Counted from the stretch's first letter, positions 1 to 12,372 are shown. The stretch: DNA of 52,646 nucleotides from an uncultured Verrucomicrobiota bacterium (GCA_903916195.1 CAIWVP010000198.1:1-52646); one strand, 5' to 3'. Notes: generated by a model not told the origin, from the letters alone. Made by a program: numbers and translations.

Positions 1-3
1 GAA

Positions 4-549
4 GCTTCAACGGGGCCGCGCTCTTTCGAGCGCGGAGATATCCTCTCCTCTGTCGTCGCCAACCTCCGCACACTCGGGCTTCAACGGGGCCGCGCTCTTT
101 CGAGCGCGGAGATGCGCCATGCCCGATTGGTTGGGCAATCCACCGCTGGCGCTTCAACGGGGCCGCGCTCTTTCGAGCGCGGAGATGGGACGAGCGTAAA
201 GGAGGCGGAAACGGAACGCGAGGCTTCAACGGGGCCGCGCTCTTTCGAGCGCGGAGATGGCTCTATGACCGGGATGGCTATCGTCCGCGCGACAAGCTTC
301 AACGGGGCCGCGCTCTTTCGAGCGCGGAGATGTGAGCGACGGATCCGTCGGGAAGCGTACCGGTCACGCTTCAACGGGGCCGCGCTCTTTCGAGCGCGGA
401 GATTAGCCGCTGTGTCACTAGGGGCGGGCCGATTATCCCTGCTTCAACGGGGCCGCGCTCTTTCGAGCGCGGAGATGTTTCTGTCGGTGCTCGTCGCGCT
501 CGTCGCATGATGCGCTTCAACGGGGCCGCGCTCTTTCGAGCGCGGAGAT
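4..549 (-). CRISPR. Type I-G CRISPR array, eight repeats visible
   Basis: Eight identical 36-bp repeats begin at 4, 78, 151, 223, 296, 368, 441 and 514, separated by seven unique spacers of 36-38 bp. Read on the plus strand each repeat starts GCTTCAACGGGG and ends GCGCGGAGAT; its centre is a perfect 8-bp stem (CCGCGCTC / GAGCGCGG) around a TTTC loop. Read on the minus strand the repeat ends in GTTGAAGC, which resembles the usual 3' end of type I repeats that becomes the crRNA 5' handle. I therefore infer minus-strand transcription, the same direction as the cas genes, with the leader on the right. No repeat is degenerate at the right end. The array starts within 3 bp of the window edge and so probably continues to the left. 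No spacer was seen to match the rest of the window. Confidence 0.98.
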
Positions 550-774
550 GACCAAGGGGCTAATCCTTATGGGGCAACCGCTTCCGGTCAACTCTGCGAG
601 CGGTCACCCACTTCTTTCCCCTGTCGGGTCGACCGCGGGCATTCTTCCGACGGAACTGATTCACTACCAGCTTTTTACAATGTGCGAGCGGACGCGGGGT
701 TTCCCGTGGCATCCCGCCGCTCGCGATTTCCCTGCGATGTCAAAGAGCTTGGTCCGTCCGCTTCCGCGGTCGGC
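550..774 (-). promoter_or_regulatory. Putative CRISPR leader between cas2 and the array
   Basis: These 225 bases separate the cas2 stop from the first repeat and hold no convincing gene. If the array is read on the minus strand, this is where its leader and promoter should be. A weak sigma70-like pair is present on the minus strand: TTGACC (586-591), 16 bp, then TAAGGA (564-569), about 15 bp from the first repeat. A second perfect TTGACA lies at 738-743 but has no good -10. Leader function is inferred from position; the promoter call is weak. Confidence 0.5.
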
Positions 775-1065
775 TCAAAAAACGAAACACGGGGCGTCCA
801 TCGTCACGTAAGGGATACCGATGGCGGAGATGACCCGGTCCCCCCGGCCTTCCGCGGGCCCGAGACGAACGAACATCACCTGGTCCTTGGTGGAGTCGAT
901 GATGTCCTTGATGGAGGTCTCGAAGCGGATTTTTTCCGTGGCGGACAGATCGCATTCGAAGACCGAGAACTGGAGGTGGTCGCCGAAGTTCTTGCAGAGC
1001 TTGAAGACCCGCCGCAACCGCTTGTCGTCGGCGATGTCGTAGCAGACCAGATAGGTGATGCGCAT
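775..1065 (-). CDS. cas2: Cas2, CRISPR adaptation protein
   Basis: This 96-residue protein is the usual length for Cas2. It opens with the family signature MRITYLVCYDIADDKR, in which the Asp of the YDI motif is the conserved acidic residue, followed by a ferredoxin-like pattern (RVFKLC, GDHLQFSVFECDL). Cas2 forms the structural core of the Cas1-Cas2 integrase that inserts new spacers at the leader end of the array. The gene begins 3 bp after the cas4-cas1 stop codon, so it is translated from the same operon and is its last gene. The array follows about 225 bp further on. Confidence 0.96.
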   Translation of the reverse strand: MRITYLVCYDIADDKRLRRVFKLCKNFGDHLQFSVFECDLSATEKIRFETSIKDIIDSTKDQVMFVRLGPAEGRGDRVISAIGIPYVTMDAPCFVF

Positions 1066-1068
1066 GAC

Positions 1069-3159
1069 CTAGCGGGTGGTGAGCGGCACGTATCCGGGGA
1101 TCTCGCCGGTCAGGGTCTTGGCGAGGATCCGGGCTTGCAGCTCCAGCGCCCGCCGGTAGCTAACCTTGTAGTCGAACAAAGGATGGGTGAGCAGGCTGGT
1201 CATCCGCTGTTCGTAGGCCATGAAGAACTTCTTCCGTCCTGCCGGGGTGAGGTTGACCGCCTGTCCCGCGCTGACGAAATCGTCGGGCGTGACCATGCGG
1301 TTGTTGATGGCGGTGAGCACGGCGCTCTCCGCGATGAGCGGCCGGAACTCCTCCATCAGATCGAGCGCCAGGGCGGGCCGGCCGAAACGCGGCTGGTGGT
1401 AGAAACCGACGTACGGATCGAAACCCACCGCCGCGGCGGCGATGGTGCAGTCCTTGGAGAGGACGCTGTAGGCCAGAGACAGAAGCGCGTTGACGGGATC
1501 GGTCGGAGGTCGGCGGTGGCGGCCCGAGAAATCGAAGCGGAGCTGCCGTTTCTCTCCTGGATCGCGTTCCACCTCGGCTCCTGGGATCTCATCGTCCAAC
1601 GGGTCGTCGACCTTCAACATACCGCCGAACTGCTGGAAATAAGCCGCCGCGGCCGCGCCTTCGATGCCCAGCAACTGTTCCAGCGATCCGGCCGTCAGTG
1701 CATCTTGGGCCGCCTGACGCAGGCGGTTCACCGTCCCCGCGGGCGGCTCGATGTGGTTCCGCATGAGCAGCGTGCGGTGGTTGCGGATCTTGCCGTTCAC
1801 GAAGGCGCGGGCCAGCTGAAGGGCAAAGGCCTCATCACGGGCAAGACGGAACTGCTCGATGCGCAGGAAGACGTTCTTCAGCCCGTGTCCGTGGGTGATG
1901 CCGTAGAACCAGCCTCCGCCGGAGAAGTAGGTCACGGGGATCTCGGCGTCGCACAGCCCCTGGATGGCTTGGGTGGTCAGCTGGATGTTGCCGAACAGGG
2001 CCACGTGCGACACGTCGTTCAACCGCACCTCCTCGATCAGAGTGTCCTCGTCCTTCACCGTGAGCGTCTCGTCCTTGCGCCCGACGCGGAGGCCGGGCGT
2101 GTTGAGGTAGAGCGCCCGTTTGTCGTCGCGGGCGGCCATGAGACGGCGGGGCGGATCCAGAGGAGCCGAAGGGAACCGGCCGGGCGGGGTCGATGCGGTG
2201 ATCGTCGCGTCGTCCACTTCGACGGGCGAAGGCACCGGGCTGGGGCACCCGCGCTCCCGAGCGAGCAGCGTGGTCTCATCCGGCAGGCAGACCGGCGCGA
2301 GGGAACAGCGCTTGCACTTGGGCGACGCCACCAACGGCGGCGGAATCGGTCCGGCCATCGTCTGCCGTGCGAGATCGATCTGTGCCCGCACCCAGGCCTC
2401 GCGTTCCGCCGTGAAGGGGAACCGCACGCGCTGCTTCGTGGCTCGGTAGTAGATGACGCCTTCCTGGCATTGGTAGCCGTTCTCGCGCAGCAGCAGGATC
2501 TGCAGGCCGAGTTGCATCTGGTCGGTGGGCCACAGCTCGTTCACGTCGCGGCCTTCGCGCGGAGCGCCTGCTTTGTAGTCCACCGGCACCACTTCGCGCG
2601 CCGTGAACAGATCACCCTGACCGCCACCGGACAGAGTCCCTCGCACCTCCACCAGATCGAGCTTCGCGATCACCCCGAGGGTCTCCGATCCCAGCGACAC
2701 GCTGCGGGAATGGATCATGTCGGTTCCGGGTCCCGGGTCTTGCAGCCCGGGTTCCGCGGCGGCACCGGCGGAGCCGGCCTTGGCGGCGGGTGGCAGGTCG
2801 CCTTTGCCGGAATCCACCCGCTTATGGATGGATGCGCCCCGGACGGTGTCGGCGTTCTCGACGAACACCCCTTCGACGTGCTCGTAATAGAACAATCGCG
2901 GGCAATAGACGAACTCGTTGAGCATCCGGGCGGGAATCAGCTCCGGCATCTTCGGTGATGCGGGGCCGACGGGCACGACCGGTTCGCCGCGCAGGATGGA
3001 CAAGGTCTTCTCGAAGATGGGATGGCCGGGCCCGCTGGCGGACGAAGCGTCCGGCGCCGGATCCGCGGACTGCGGTCGTTCTTCGGGCAGATCGATGGAA
3101 TCCGGCAGTGCCGCAGGAGCCACCGCGCGGTCGGAGAGGGATTCTTTGACCTCGGACAT
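1069..3159 (-). CDS. cas4-cas1: Cas4-Cas1 fusion, spacer acquisition nuclease/integrase
   Basis: This 696-residue fusion begins at the ATG preceded by GAGGA with about 10 bp spacing; an in-frame ATG at 3180 lacks a ribosome binding site. An 80-residue variable leader precedes the Cas4 (RecB-like nuclease) domain, which shows CPRLFYYEHV with its first cluster Cys near residue 86, the D-x-K motif VDYKAG near 194-196, a QMQLGLQ helix, and the C-x2-C-x5-C cluster at about 282, 285 and 291. Cas1 starts near residue 348 (RALYLNTPG). Its metal ligands are Glu about 500 in GIEGAAAAAYF, His about 588 in GFYHQPRFGR and Asp about 600 in ALDLMEEFRP, so the integrase looks active. Cas4 trims prespacers by PAM and Cas1 integrates them. 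A single-chain Cas4-Cas1 is typical of type I-G (formerly I-U) loci. Confidence 0.97.
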   Translation of the reverse strand: MSEVKESLSDRAVAPAALPDSIDLPEERPQSADPAPDASSASGPGHPIFEKTLSILRGEPVVPVGPASPKMPELIPARMLNEFVYCPRLFYYEHVEGVFVENADTVRGASIHKRVDSGKGDLPPAAKAGSAGAAAEPGLQDPGPGTDMIHSRSVSLGSETLGVIAKLDLVEVRGTLSGGGQGDLFTAREVVPVDYKAGAPREGRDVNELWPTDQMQLGLQILLLRENGYQCQEGVIYYRATKQRVRFPFTAEREAWVRAQIDLARQTMAGPIPPPLVASPKCKRCSLAPVCLPDETTLLARERGCPSPVPSPVEVDDATITASTPPGRFPSAPLDPPRRLMAARDDKRALYLNTPGLRVGRKDETLTVKDEDTLIEEVRLNDVSHVALFGNIQLTTQAIQGLCDAEIPVTYFSGGGWFYGITHGHGLKNVFLRIEQFRLARDEAFALQLARAFVNGKIRNHRTLLMRNHIEPPAGTVNRLRQAAQDALTAGSLEQLLGIEGAAAAAYFQQFGGMLKVDDPLDDEIPGAEVERDPGEKRQLRFDFSGRHRRPPTDPVNALLSLAYSVLSKDCTIAAAAVGFDPYVGFYHQPRFGRPALALDLMEEFRPLIAESAVLTAINNRMVTPDDFVSAGQAVNLTPAGRKKFFMAYEQRMTSLLTHPLFDYKVSYRRALELQARILAKTLTGEIPGYVPLTTR

Positions 3160-3592
3160 GGATGGGGCTTCCTCGGGCATTTGGTAGAAGTAGCCCGGAA
3201 GCTGTCGGCGAAACAAGCTACGGTTGCTCGATATAAATGTGGAGCCGCCGACTGGCCGTCCGCCGACATCCTGCATCCTGCGACTCCAAAGGGTTCTACC
3301 GGGACTCCCTGCGTATCGCCCGCAGATGACATTCGTCCTCGGCATCGATTCCGGTGCCACCGGCGGAATTGGACAAGACCGCGAGCGTCATCGATCCCGG
3401 CGCGCCAGGCGGTGGGGCTCCCCAATATCAGAACCCGTCCGCGGCGCTCCGCCAGGCTGCCGCCAGCATCCGCCAGCCGTGCGGTTCGTCGGAGAACAAC
3501 ACCAGCTCACCCGCAGTCGTCTGACACGCGGCGAACCGATCGTTGTCGAAATCAGGAAGTAGAACGACGGGCGGACACGGATGAACACCGAT
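3160..3592. other. Gap between csb2 and cas4-cas1 with a coding-like tail
   Basis: This 433-bp interval is the largest gap inside the cas operon. On the minus strand the codons directly after the csb2 TGA stay open for 54 residues in the csb2 frame (3592 down to 3428). They read like real protein, for example LLPDFDNDRFAACQTT and LFSDEPHGWRMLAAAW, but there is no start codon in a sensible place. It may be the 3' end of a decayed or replaced gene, or a readthrough extension. From 3427 to 3160 I see no gene; short open frames on both strands have no family resemblance. I cannot name the tail. Confidence 0.4.
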
Positions 3593-5170
3593 TCAGACGG
3601 GGACGAACAGGCCAAGGCCGAAGTGGGATGCGTAGCCCAATGCCAGCGGACCGTGAAAGGGTTCCTCGAAGGTTAGTCTCAACCCGTAGAAGCAATCCTG
3701 TGGTGGTTGCTTTTCCCCAGCGCGGCGGAGGCGGACGAATCGGTGCAGATGCCGTTCGGTGATTTCGTCGCGGTTGAGCAGTTCGACTTTGGCGCTCAGA
3801 CTGCGGGAGGCGAGTTCGCTGAGCACCTGACCCTCTACGCTGTTTACGCCCCGCTTTTTGACGAAACGTGGCGGGACGAAGGGCGTGCGGCTGATCCAGA
3901 CGCGGGATGGCCCGAGCGCTTTCTTTCCAAGTAGTGGCTGGAAATTCTGGAGGCTGCCCATCCCGGCGACGGTGACAAACAGCGGTTTTTCGCCGCCCTT
4001 CATGTAGGTTTTACGCACGGCGAAAATTGCCAGTTGGGCCTGGGCGTCTATGCCCAGCGGTGCCCACAGGAGGAAATGATCGAGGCGGCCCGGCTCGCTG
4101 GCGTCGAGGTTGAGCGGGATGATGTGGAGATGCCGGTGTCCCTTCAGTGGCGTGCCCGCGGTGTCTTTGCCGGTGAGCACGGGACAGGCGACGGGCAGCC
4201 CATTGCCGACTTTGCTCGCGAGGGACCGATGCAGTAGTTCGGCTTGCGGGAGCGCTCGGGAAAGAAGGGGCAGCACCTCATGCCGGCGGGTGTCGGAGGC
4301 GAGGGCGAGCAGGACGGCTTCGACGGGTTTGGTTTCGATGCCGGAGCGCGCCGTCCGCGCGGGTGCGGTGGTGAGGCTGTGCGAGGGCCGCCAGTAAAGC
4401 ACTCGGCGACTGCCGGGCGGTTGGCTCCAGCCATGAATTTGTAAGAACGAGGTGTCGCGCGTCAGGCAATCGAAGAGGTCCGTGGGATAGGGAGCGAGGG
4501 CGGTGGCACGTTTATTGAGGAGCGCGGTGGCGGGTTTCTTTTTGCCTTCCGGCAAAGGATCGGCGGCATCGACCTGGCGGCTGAATTCCTCGAACAGGCG
4601 CGCGTATTCATCCGCCGAGGTGGGTGCGAGCAGGGAGGTTTGCTCCCATCCCGGCCCCTTGCTCATACCGTCCGTGTGCGGTGTCATGTGATGATCGTCC
4701 GGCACGTCGGGCGTCGACGGAATGAACCGGCCTTCGACCCAGCTTTCGGCACGGCCGAGGTATCCCATCGCGCCGACGATTTGGTTCAGCAGTTCGAGAC
4801 AAACCTCATCGAGTTCCACCGCCCAGGACACGATGAGCGGTTCCGCGCCGGGCACCGCGCAGGTATCGAGAACCAGCGTCGTTTTGCCATCCTTGCCGCC
4901 GAGCGGCATGTAGTGGCGACTGTGCGTGGCGGGGCAAGGCGCGGCGAGGTAGCTCGGCGTCTGCGCCGCGAGCGCGGCGACCAGCTTGCGAAGCGGATGC
5001 TCCAGCGGCACCGGATCGGTCACGCCGAGCTTGGTGTAAGCCGTGGCGATGAAGGCGCGCACGAGCCGCCACGGGCTGGGTGGCCACTCGACGAGCCCTT
5101 CATTGACGTGATGCCCCCACGGCGTGGCGTGATAGCGCCCACCGGGAAAGCGGAATTCGATGTGGATCAT
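3593..5170 (-). CDS. csb2: Csb2 (Cas5/Cas6-like subunit of type I-G Cascade)
   Basis: This 525-residue protein begins MIHIEFRFPGGRYHATPWG and contains EWPPSPWRLVRAFIAT, both typical of the GSU0054/Csb2 family. It ends with a glycine-rich loop, LALGYASHFGLGLFVPV, like the C-terminal G-loop of Cas6-type RAMP proteins. In type I-G systems this single protein is thought to do both Cas5 work (holding the crRNA 5' handle) and Cas6 work (cutting pre-crRNA). That fits the absence of a separate cas6 here and the strong hairpin in the repeat. The gene starts 5 bp after the csb1 stop, so translation is probably coupled. Which residues cut RNA cannot be read from the sequence. Confidence 0.93.
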   Translation of the reverse strand: MIHIEFRFPGGRYHATPWGHHVNEGLVEWPPSPWRLVRAFIATAYTKLGVTDPVPLEHPLRKLVAALAAQTPSYLAAPCPATHSRHYMPLGGKDGKTTLVLDTCAVPGAEPLIVSWAVELDEVCLELLNQIVGAMGYLGRAESWVEGRFIPSTPDVPDDHHMTPHTDGMSKGPGWEQTSLLAPTSADEYARLFEEFSRQVDAADPLPEGKKKPATALLNKRATALAPYPTDLFDCLTRDTSFLQIHGWSQPPGSRRVLYWRPSHSLTTAPARTARSGIETKPVEAVLLALASDTRRHEVLPLLSRALPQAELLHRSLASKVGNGLPVACPVLTGKDTAGTPLKGHRHLHIIPLNLDASEPGRLDHFLLWAPLGIDAQAQLAIFAVRKTYMKGGEKPLFVTVAGMGSLQNFQPLLGKKALGPSRVWISRTPFVPPRFVKKRGVNSVEGQVLSELASRSLSAKVELLNRDEITERHLHRFVRLRRAGEKQPPQDCFYGLRLTFEEPFHGPLALGYASHFGLGLFVPV

Positions 5171-5175
5171 AACGC

Positions 5176-8444
<3,269 letters not shown>

Positions 8445-8462
8445 ATCGGCGGGGTTCTCGGC

Positions 8463-11177
8463 TTAGTGAGCGTCCGGGTGGCTGTTGGCGGGTGGCGCTT
8501 CGGCCGCAGGTGGTTCGGTGGCCGAGGATCGCGAGGCGCGGATGTCGGCGGCGCGCAGCAGCGCTTCGAGATAGGCGAGGGCGAAGGGTCCGTGCGACTG
8601 GAGCAGGCCGGCGACGCGCTCCGACCAACTCGCCCCGGTGCGCAGCGAAAGCCCGATGCGCGCGGGCTCCAGATGCAGCGATACCTCCGGGACAAGAGAT
8701 TCGCGGCCATCGGCAGCCGTCACGAGCAGCGCGGGGATCGAATCGCCTTCCCGGACTCCGTGAATGGGGAGGCCTCGGCCATCGCGATCCCGATACTCCT
8801 GATCGGCAGGCGCGGAGTGCCACGCGCCTCGGACTTTGCCGTGATGCGCGCAGTCGAGGTAAGCGAGCAAGTCGAAGGACGGCTGATCGAGATCGAGGAT
8901 GTCCTGCTCCGGCGCCGTTGGCGGAACCTCAGAGGATGCCGCAGCGAGCGTTTTGCCAAGCGCGGCGAGCAATTCCCGATGGTTGCCGAGCAGCGCGGGA
9001 TGCTGCGGCGCGTGGCGTTCCAGCACAGCAAAGAGCGCCAGCGCGGTCGCAAGCTCATGGCGGAAGCCACGGCGGCGCTCGCCGTCGGGCAACTGGTAGA
9101 GTTCACGTAGAGGCCGCCATGCGTTGGAGGGTGCTTTGGCGACATCAGACGTTCCGGGGTGATGCTGCGCATTGGTGAAGATGCAGCCTTGGAACGCAGG
9201 ATGACCTTTACCGAAGTCATGCCAGCGCGCGCCGGTCTGCAACACGCGCGTCACGGCTGCCGGAAGCCCAATTTTCGCGACCATCTCTCCCACCACACGA
9301 GCGACATGCCCGCCATGCACCGCAATGGATTCCCAAGCGCGTTGACTGGTGGCCTCCGATTCTACGGTTACATCGGCGGCGCGCCGATCCGTCAGGGACA
9401 CGACAGCAGCGGCCACGGCAAAGGCGCGATCAGCTGCTTCGCCCGTCCAGCCCACCGTCACGTCATAACCACCCGCATCGTGCGCCACGAGAATGGTCTG
9501 CCCCGGATAGATGTCCTCCTTGCGACAACTCCGCCATGCGTCATCCAGATAGTCCCAGACCCACGCCTTGCTCTTCCCCCCACCCTTGGTGAGCCAGTCG
9601 CGCGCGTCGCCGATGGAGACCGCGCAAAGTTCCTCGCGAATGGCTTTGACCGCACGGTCGGGCACCGTGCGCGGCTCGACATCGCGCCAGAAAACGAGCA
9701 CATCGCGCTCTTCCCCGCTGCGAATAAAACGGCTGATGTCGAGATCGGCGCCCGAGAGATCGGGTGTGGTATCGACGAGTTCCTCCAACTCGCGCCGCAG
9801 CAGCAAATGCTTCGGTGCATAGGGGAAGAGCAGCGGGATCAGTTCTGCGTGTTCCTGCTCAAACGCGGAGAGCCCCGCGAGCGAAGCATCCGGCACGAAA
9901 GCCAGGGCCTCCCGTGACGCCTCGAGTTCACTAAGCTGATAAGGCAGCGCCGCCTTTTCCGAAAGATTTCGATCCACGACAAAGAGCGTCGCCGTCCCGC
10001 CGTAACGCGCCGCCCGTCCGAAACGTTGCACGAGACTCGGCCACGGGGCGAGTTCGGCAAAGAGAGTCGTCGCGGAAATATCGACGCCCGCCTCGACCAC
10101 CTGCGTGGCCACGATGATACGGTCGGCCTCGGCATTGCAGGCCGCGCGCTGGAGAAATTTCCCGCGCCATTCCTTGCGCTCCATCCCGCGAAAACGGCTG
10201 TGAATCAGGCGGAGTTCGACCGTCTTGTTTTTGGCCTTCCTGCTCAGCCCCTCCAGCGTCGCATAGACTTCGCGCGCCGTGCGGACGGTATTCGCGATGA
10301 TCAGCGTGATGCGGCCGTATTCGCCCGCCGTGCTGGCGAGATGCGCTTCCCACGCCTTCGCCGCCCAGGCCTTCGTGTCTTTGAGCGGGAGGCGCGAACA
10401 CGGTTTCGAGAGCACCCACGGGCCGCCTTCTCTTTCCTCCGTGACAATGCGAACCAAGCTCGTCCGCAGACCAGCGACCATCTCACGGGTATCCGCACTC
10501 TCCAGCCAGGCCGGCTGCAGTGTGGCGCTCATCCACCAAGTCACGCACGGACGAAGCTGTTTCCCGGCGAGATGGTCATCGCGACGGAAGGCTTGGAGTT
10601 GAGCCGTCGTCGCAAGTCCGACATCCATTAACTGCACCTCATCAAGCGTCCAGAGACAGTCCTGATTCAACAACCCAAACTCCATCGGCCAGCGAGCACG
10701 AGACGACGAATAGCCGCGATTCAGCGCCTTGCTCAGTAGCATGTCCTGCGTGCCGATGAGGATGGCGTCGCGCTCAGGGTGGATGTCCCAGTCGCCCGAA
10801 TCTTCGCCGCCCATGAGGATGTGGACGCCAACTTTGCCTTCATGCGGCCCATGTCCATCCCACCGCAGTCCGCCGAGCCACTTCTCGACTTCATCACGCG
10901 TCTGCTCGACGAGCGTCCGCATCGGGAGGCAGTAAACAAGGCGACGAGGCCAGCGATCCGACTTCAGATGAACACGGTTCCACATCCACGCGAGCACCAC
11001 GGCAGCGGTTTTGCCTAAACCGGTCGGGATGGAGATCAACTGGGACTGGCATGTTGTTCCTTCCGTCAGCGTCTCCGGCCGATCCGGCTGGGCATCCGAA
11101 CCGCACGCAAGGCGGCATTGATAGCCGTGTGGATGCTGCTTCTCCGTGGCTTGGTGAAAGAACTGGTCGTAGGTCAT
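8463..11177 (-). CDS. cas3: Cas3, type I-G helicase with C-terminal HD nuclease
   Basis: The protein has 904 residues from the ATG of MTYDQFFHQAT; an in-frame TTG at 11222 would add 15 residues, and neither start has a good ribosome binding site. The superfamily 2 helicase comes first: Walker A PTGLGKT (about 51-57), Walker B DEVQ (about 179-182), motif III SAT (about 217) and motif VI QRFGRAAR (about 384-391). The HD nuclease is at the C-terminal end, with HGGHVARVVGEM and WHDFGKGHPAFQ (His-Asp about 653-654) and later His residues in FRHELATA and CAHHGKV. The helicase-then-HD order is the reverse of classical Cas3 and characteristic of type I-G. It unwinds and shreds target DNA after Cascade binding. 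It is the first gene of the operon. Confidence 0.96.
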   Translation of the reverse strand: MTYDQFFHQATEKQHPHGYQCRLACGSDAQPDRPETLTEGTTCQSQLISIPTGLGKTAAVVLAWMWNRVHLKSDRWPRRLVYCLPMRTLVEQTRDEVEKWLGGLRWDGHGPHEGKVGVHILMGGEDSGDWDIHPERDAILIGTQDMLLSKALNRGYSSSRARWPMEFGLLNQDCLWTLDEVQLMDVGLATTAQLQAFRRDDHLAGKQLRPCVTWWMSATLQPAWLESADTREMVAGLRTSLVRIVTEEREGGPWVLSKPCSRLPLKDTKAWAAKAWEAHLASTAGEYGRITLIIANTVRTAREVYATLEGLSRKAKNKTVELRLIHSRFRGMERKEWRGKFLQRAACNAEADRIIVATQVVEAGVDISATTLFAELAPWPSLVQRFGRAARYGGTATLFVVDRNLSEKAALPYQLSELEASREALAFVPDASLAGLSAFEQEHAELIPLLFPYAPKHLLLRRELEELVDTTPDLSGADLDISRFIRSGEERDVLVFWRDVEPRTVPDRAVKAIREELCAVSIGDARDWLTKGGGKSKAWVWDYLDDAWRSCRKEDIYPGQTILVAHDAGGYDVTVGWTGEAADRAFAVAAAVVSLTDRRAADVTVESEATSQRAWESIAVHGGHVARVVGEMVAKIGLPAAVTRVLQTGARWHDFGKGHPAFQGCIFTNAQHHPGTSDVAKAPSNAWRPLRELYQLPDGERRRGFRHELATALALFAVLERHAPQHPALLGNHRELLAALGKTLAAASSEVPPTAPEQDILDLDQPSFDLLAYLDCAHHGKVRGAWHSAPADQEYRDRDGRGLPIHGVREGDSIPALLVTAADGRESLVPEVSLHLEPARIGLSLRTGASWSERVAGLLQSHGPFALAYLEALLRAADIRASRSSATEPPAAEAPPANSHPDAH

Positions 11178-11725
11178 GAGGAAGTGGCCTGTGGCGGCAT
11201 TTGTTGAAAGCGGAGCTACCAAATCAGGTTCAACGGTAGCCGATCTAGCCGGTCAGCCGCTTCCAGTGCTCCGAAATACTCGGACCGGCGCGGTCCACCG
11301 GTCCGCCCCCGGACGCCATGCTCGCCAAAGCCAGTGCCCTTGCACGGCCTTGGCGCGGGGCTGGTAGGCGCTCCTGCCAAGGCCGCAGGGTCACGAGGCC
11401 GTCCACAGTCCAGAGGCTGCCCAATGCCACTTTCCACTCCAATGAATGGAGGACGAATCGTCCTGGAGGCCAGCGGGTTCATTTCAGTCGGACAAGAATC
11501 CTGGGCGTTCCCAAGGTTTCATTGGTGAAGATTTACCTGGACGGTAGGACAACCGCAGTCCGAGTAAACTTATTAAATCCAGATACTTCGGAAGGGATAT
11601 ATCACCCCCGATAAGGCATCGCTTTTTTCTCCGCGCCCATCCCTCCGTGGTGCTCCAAACCGGATTGTATCCGCCGGCCCTGGGCGGAGTCGGCCAGACC
11701 CGGCTACGCCCGCAATGTCGATCCT
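11178..11725. other. Region upstream of cas3, probable cas promoter region
   Basis: This 548-bp stretch has no gene I can support. It must hold the promoter of the minus-strand cas operon, but I find no confident -35/-10 pair. A hairpin GGACCGG / CCGGTCC lies at about 11281-11303. Between about 11520 and 11640 base composition turns clearly AT-richer than anything nearby, for example TTTAATAAGTTTACT on the minus strand near 11560-11580, with no coding pattern. This AT-rich piece adjoins the broken end of the BRO remnant and may be the join of a deletion or insertion. Confidence 0.4.
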
Positions 11726-12101
11726 GCGGCCGTGAGCCGGCGAGTCCGGGGTCCTCGATCTTCTCCAACCGCTCGTAGCCGACGCGGGCGAGCCCGAGTC
11801 TGAACGGCTCTGCCTTGGGCAAAGGGATTGATGGGATGAGGCGGAGAAGCTGCTCGGTGTGTGCGGCGTGGATGGGGCGTGTCCTGCCATCGGCACCCGG
11901 CATGGCTACCAGGGGACAGTTTGTCCCCCAGTCGGCGTTCAATCCAAAGTCACGCTTTCTGAGCTTTTTGACGTAATCGTTCACCCTGGCTGTGCCAGTG
12001 AGGACGGCGATGCCATCCACGATGGCGGAACACCATTCCCCCCCGTCTTTATCACACGCCCGGCGGACGTGCTTTTCTTCAATGAGGATGAGGTTGCGCA
12101 T
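11726..12101 (-). pseudogene. BRO-N family phage antirepressor, truncated remnant
   Basis: From the ATG at 12101 about 125 codons match the pattern of BRO-N antirepressor proteins found in phages and mobile islands. EEKHVRRACDKDGGEWCSAI is followed by VDGIAVLTGTARVNDYVKKL, then LLRLIPSIPLPKAEPF and LARVGYERLEKIEDP. After roughly 11726 the frame continues but resemblance stops; the C-terminal half expected of such proteins is missing in all frames. Some conserved positions also differ (CPLVAMPGADGR in place of the usual QLKM-type core). I read it as a decayed gene from a former prophage or mobile island. The frame runs on to 11484, but that part looks noncoding. BRO-N domains bind DNA and act in phage regulatory switches. 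Confidence 0.7.
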
Positions 12102-12372
12102 GGTTTGGATGCGGCTGGTTTTTGTGCGGGAACACGGGCGGCGGCGGCGCGCAGAGCGGTTTCGAGGAAGGCGAGGCGGAACGGTGTCGGACTGGTCGGT
12201 GGCGGCAAGAAACCCTTCAGCCGGTCTTCCTGCGCGCGGGCGAAATCTTCCATGTCGTGGGCGCTCTCCGGAACCACATCCACTACCGCAACATCGTCCG
12301 CGATCGCCTCAGCGCCGGGACCGCCGCGCGCGTCGCTCGTGCAGGTCTTCGCTGGGCTCGCGACAAGCACCG
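12102..12372. other. Intergenic region with no supported gene
   Basis: Between the BRO remnant and hairpin element A there are about 270 bases with no recognisable gene, repeat or promoter. The long open frames that cross it on both strands are GC-driven shadows. Confidence 0.4.

Noticed and set aside
81-510. Open frames on both strands across positions 81-510
   Set aside because: They only translate the CRISPR repeats and spacers; repeated peptide units reflect the DNA repeat.
682-2958. Plus-strand open frame of 758 codons opposite cas2/cas4-cas1
   Set aside because: It is a shadow of the minus-strand cas genes, which have clear family motifs; the antisense product has no domain resemblance and begins in the leader.
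3224-3562. Plus-strand frame with MTFVLGIDSGATGG, resembling an ASKHA/BadF ATPase start
   Set aside because: Similarity is limited to about ten residues, the rest is Arg-rich without any domain, and the minus strand has a better coding pattern here.
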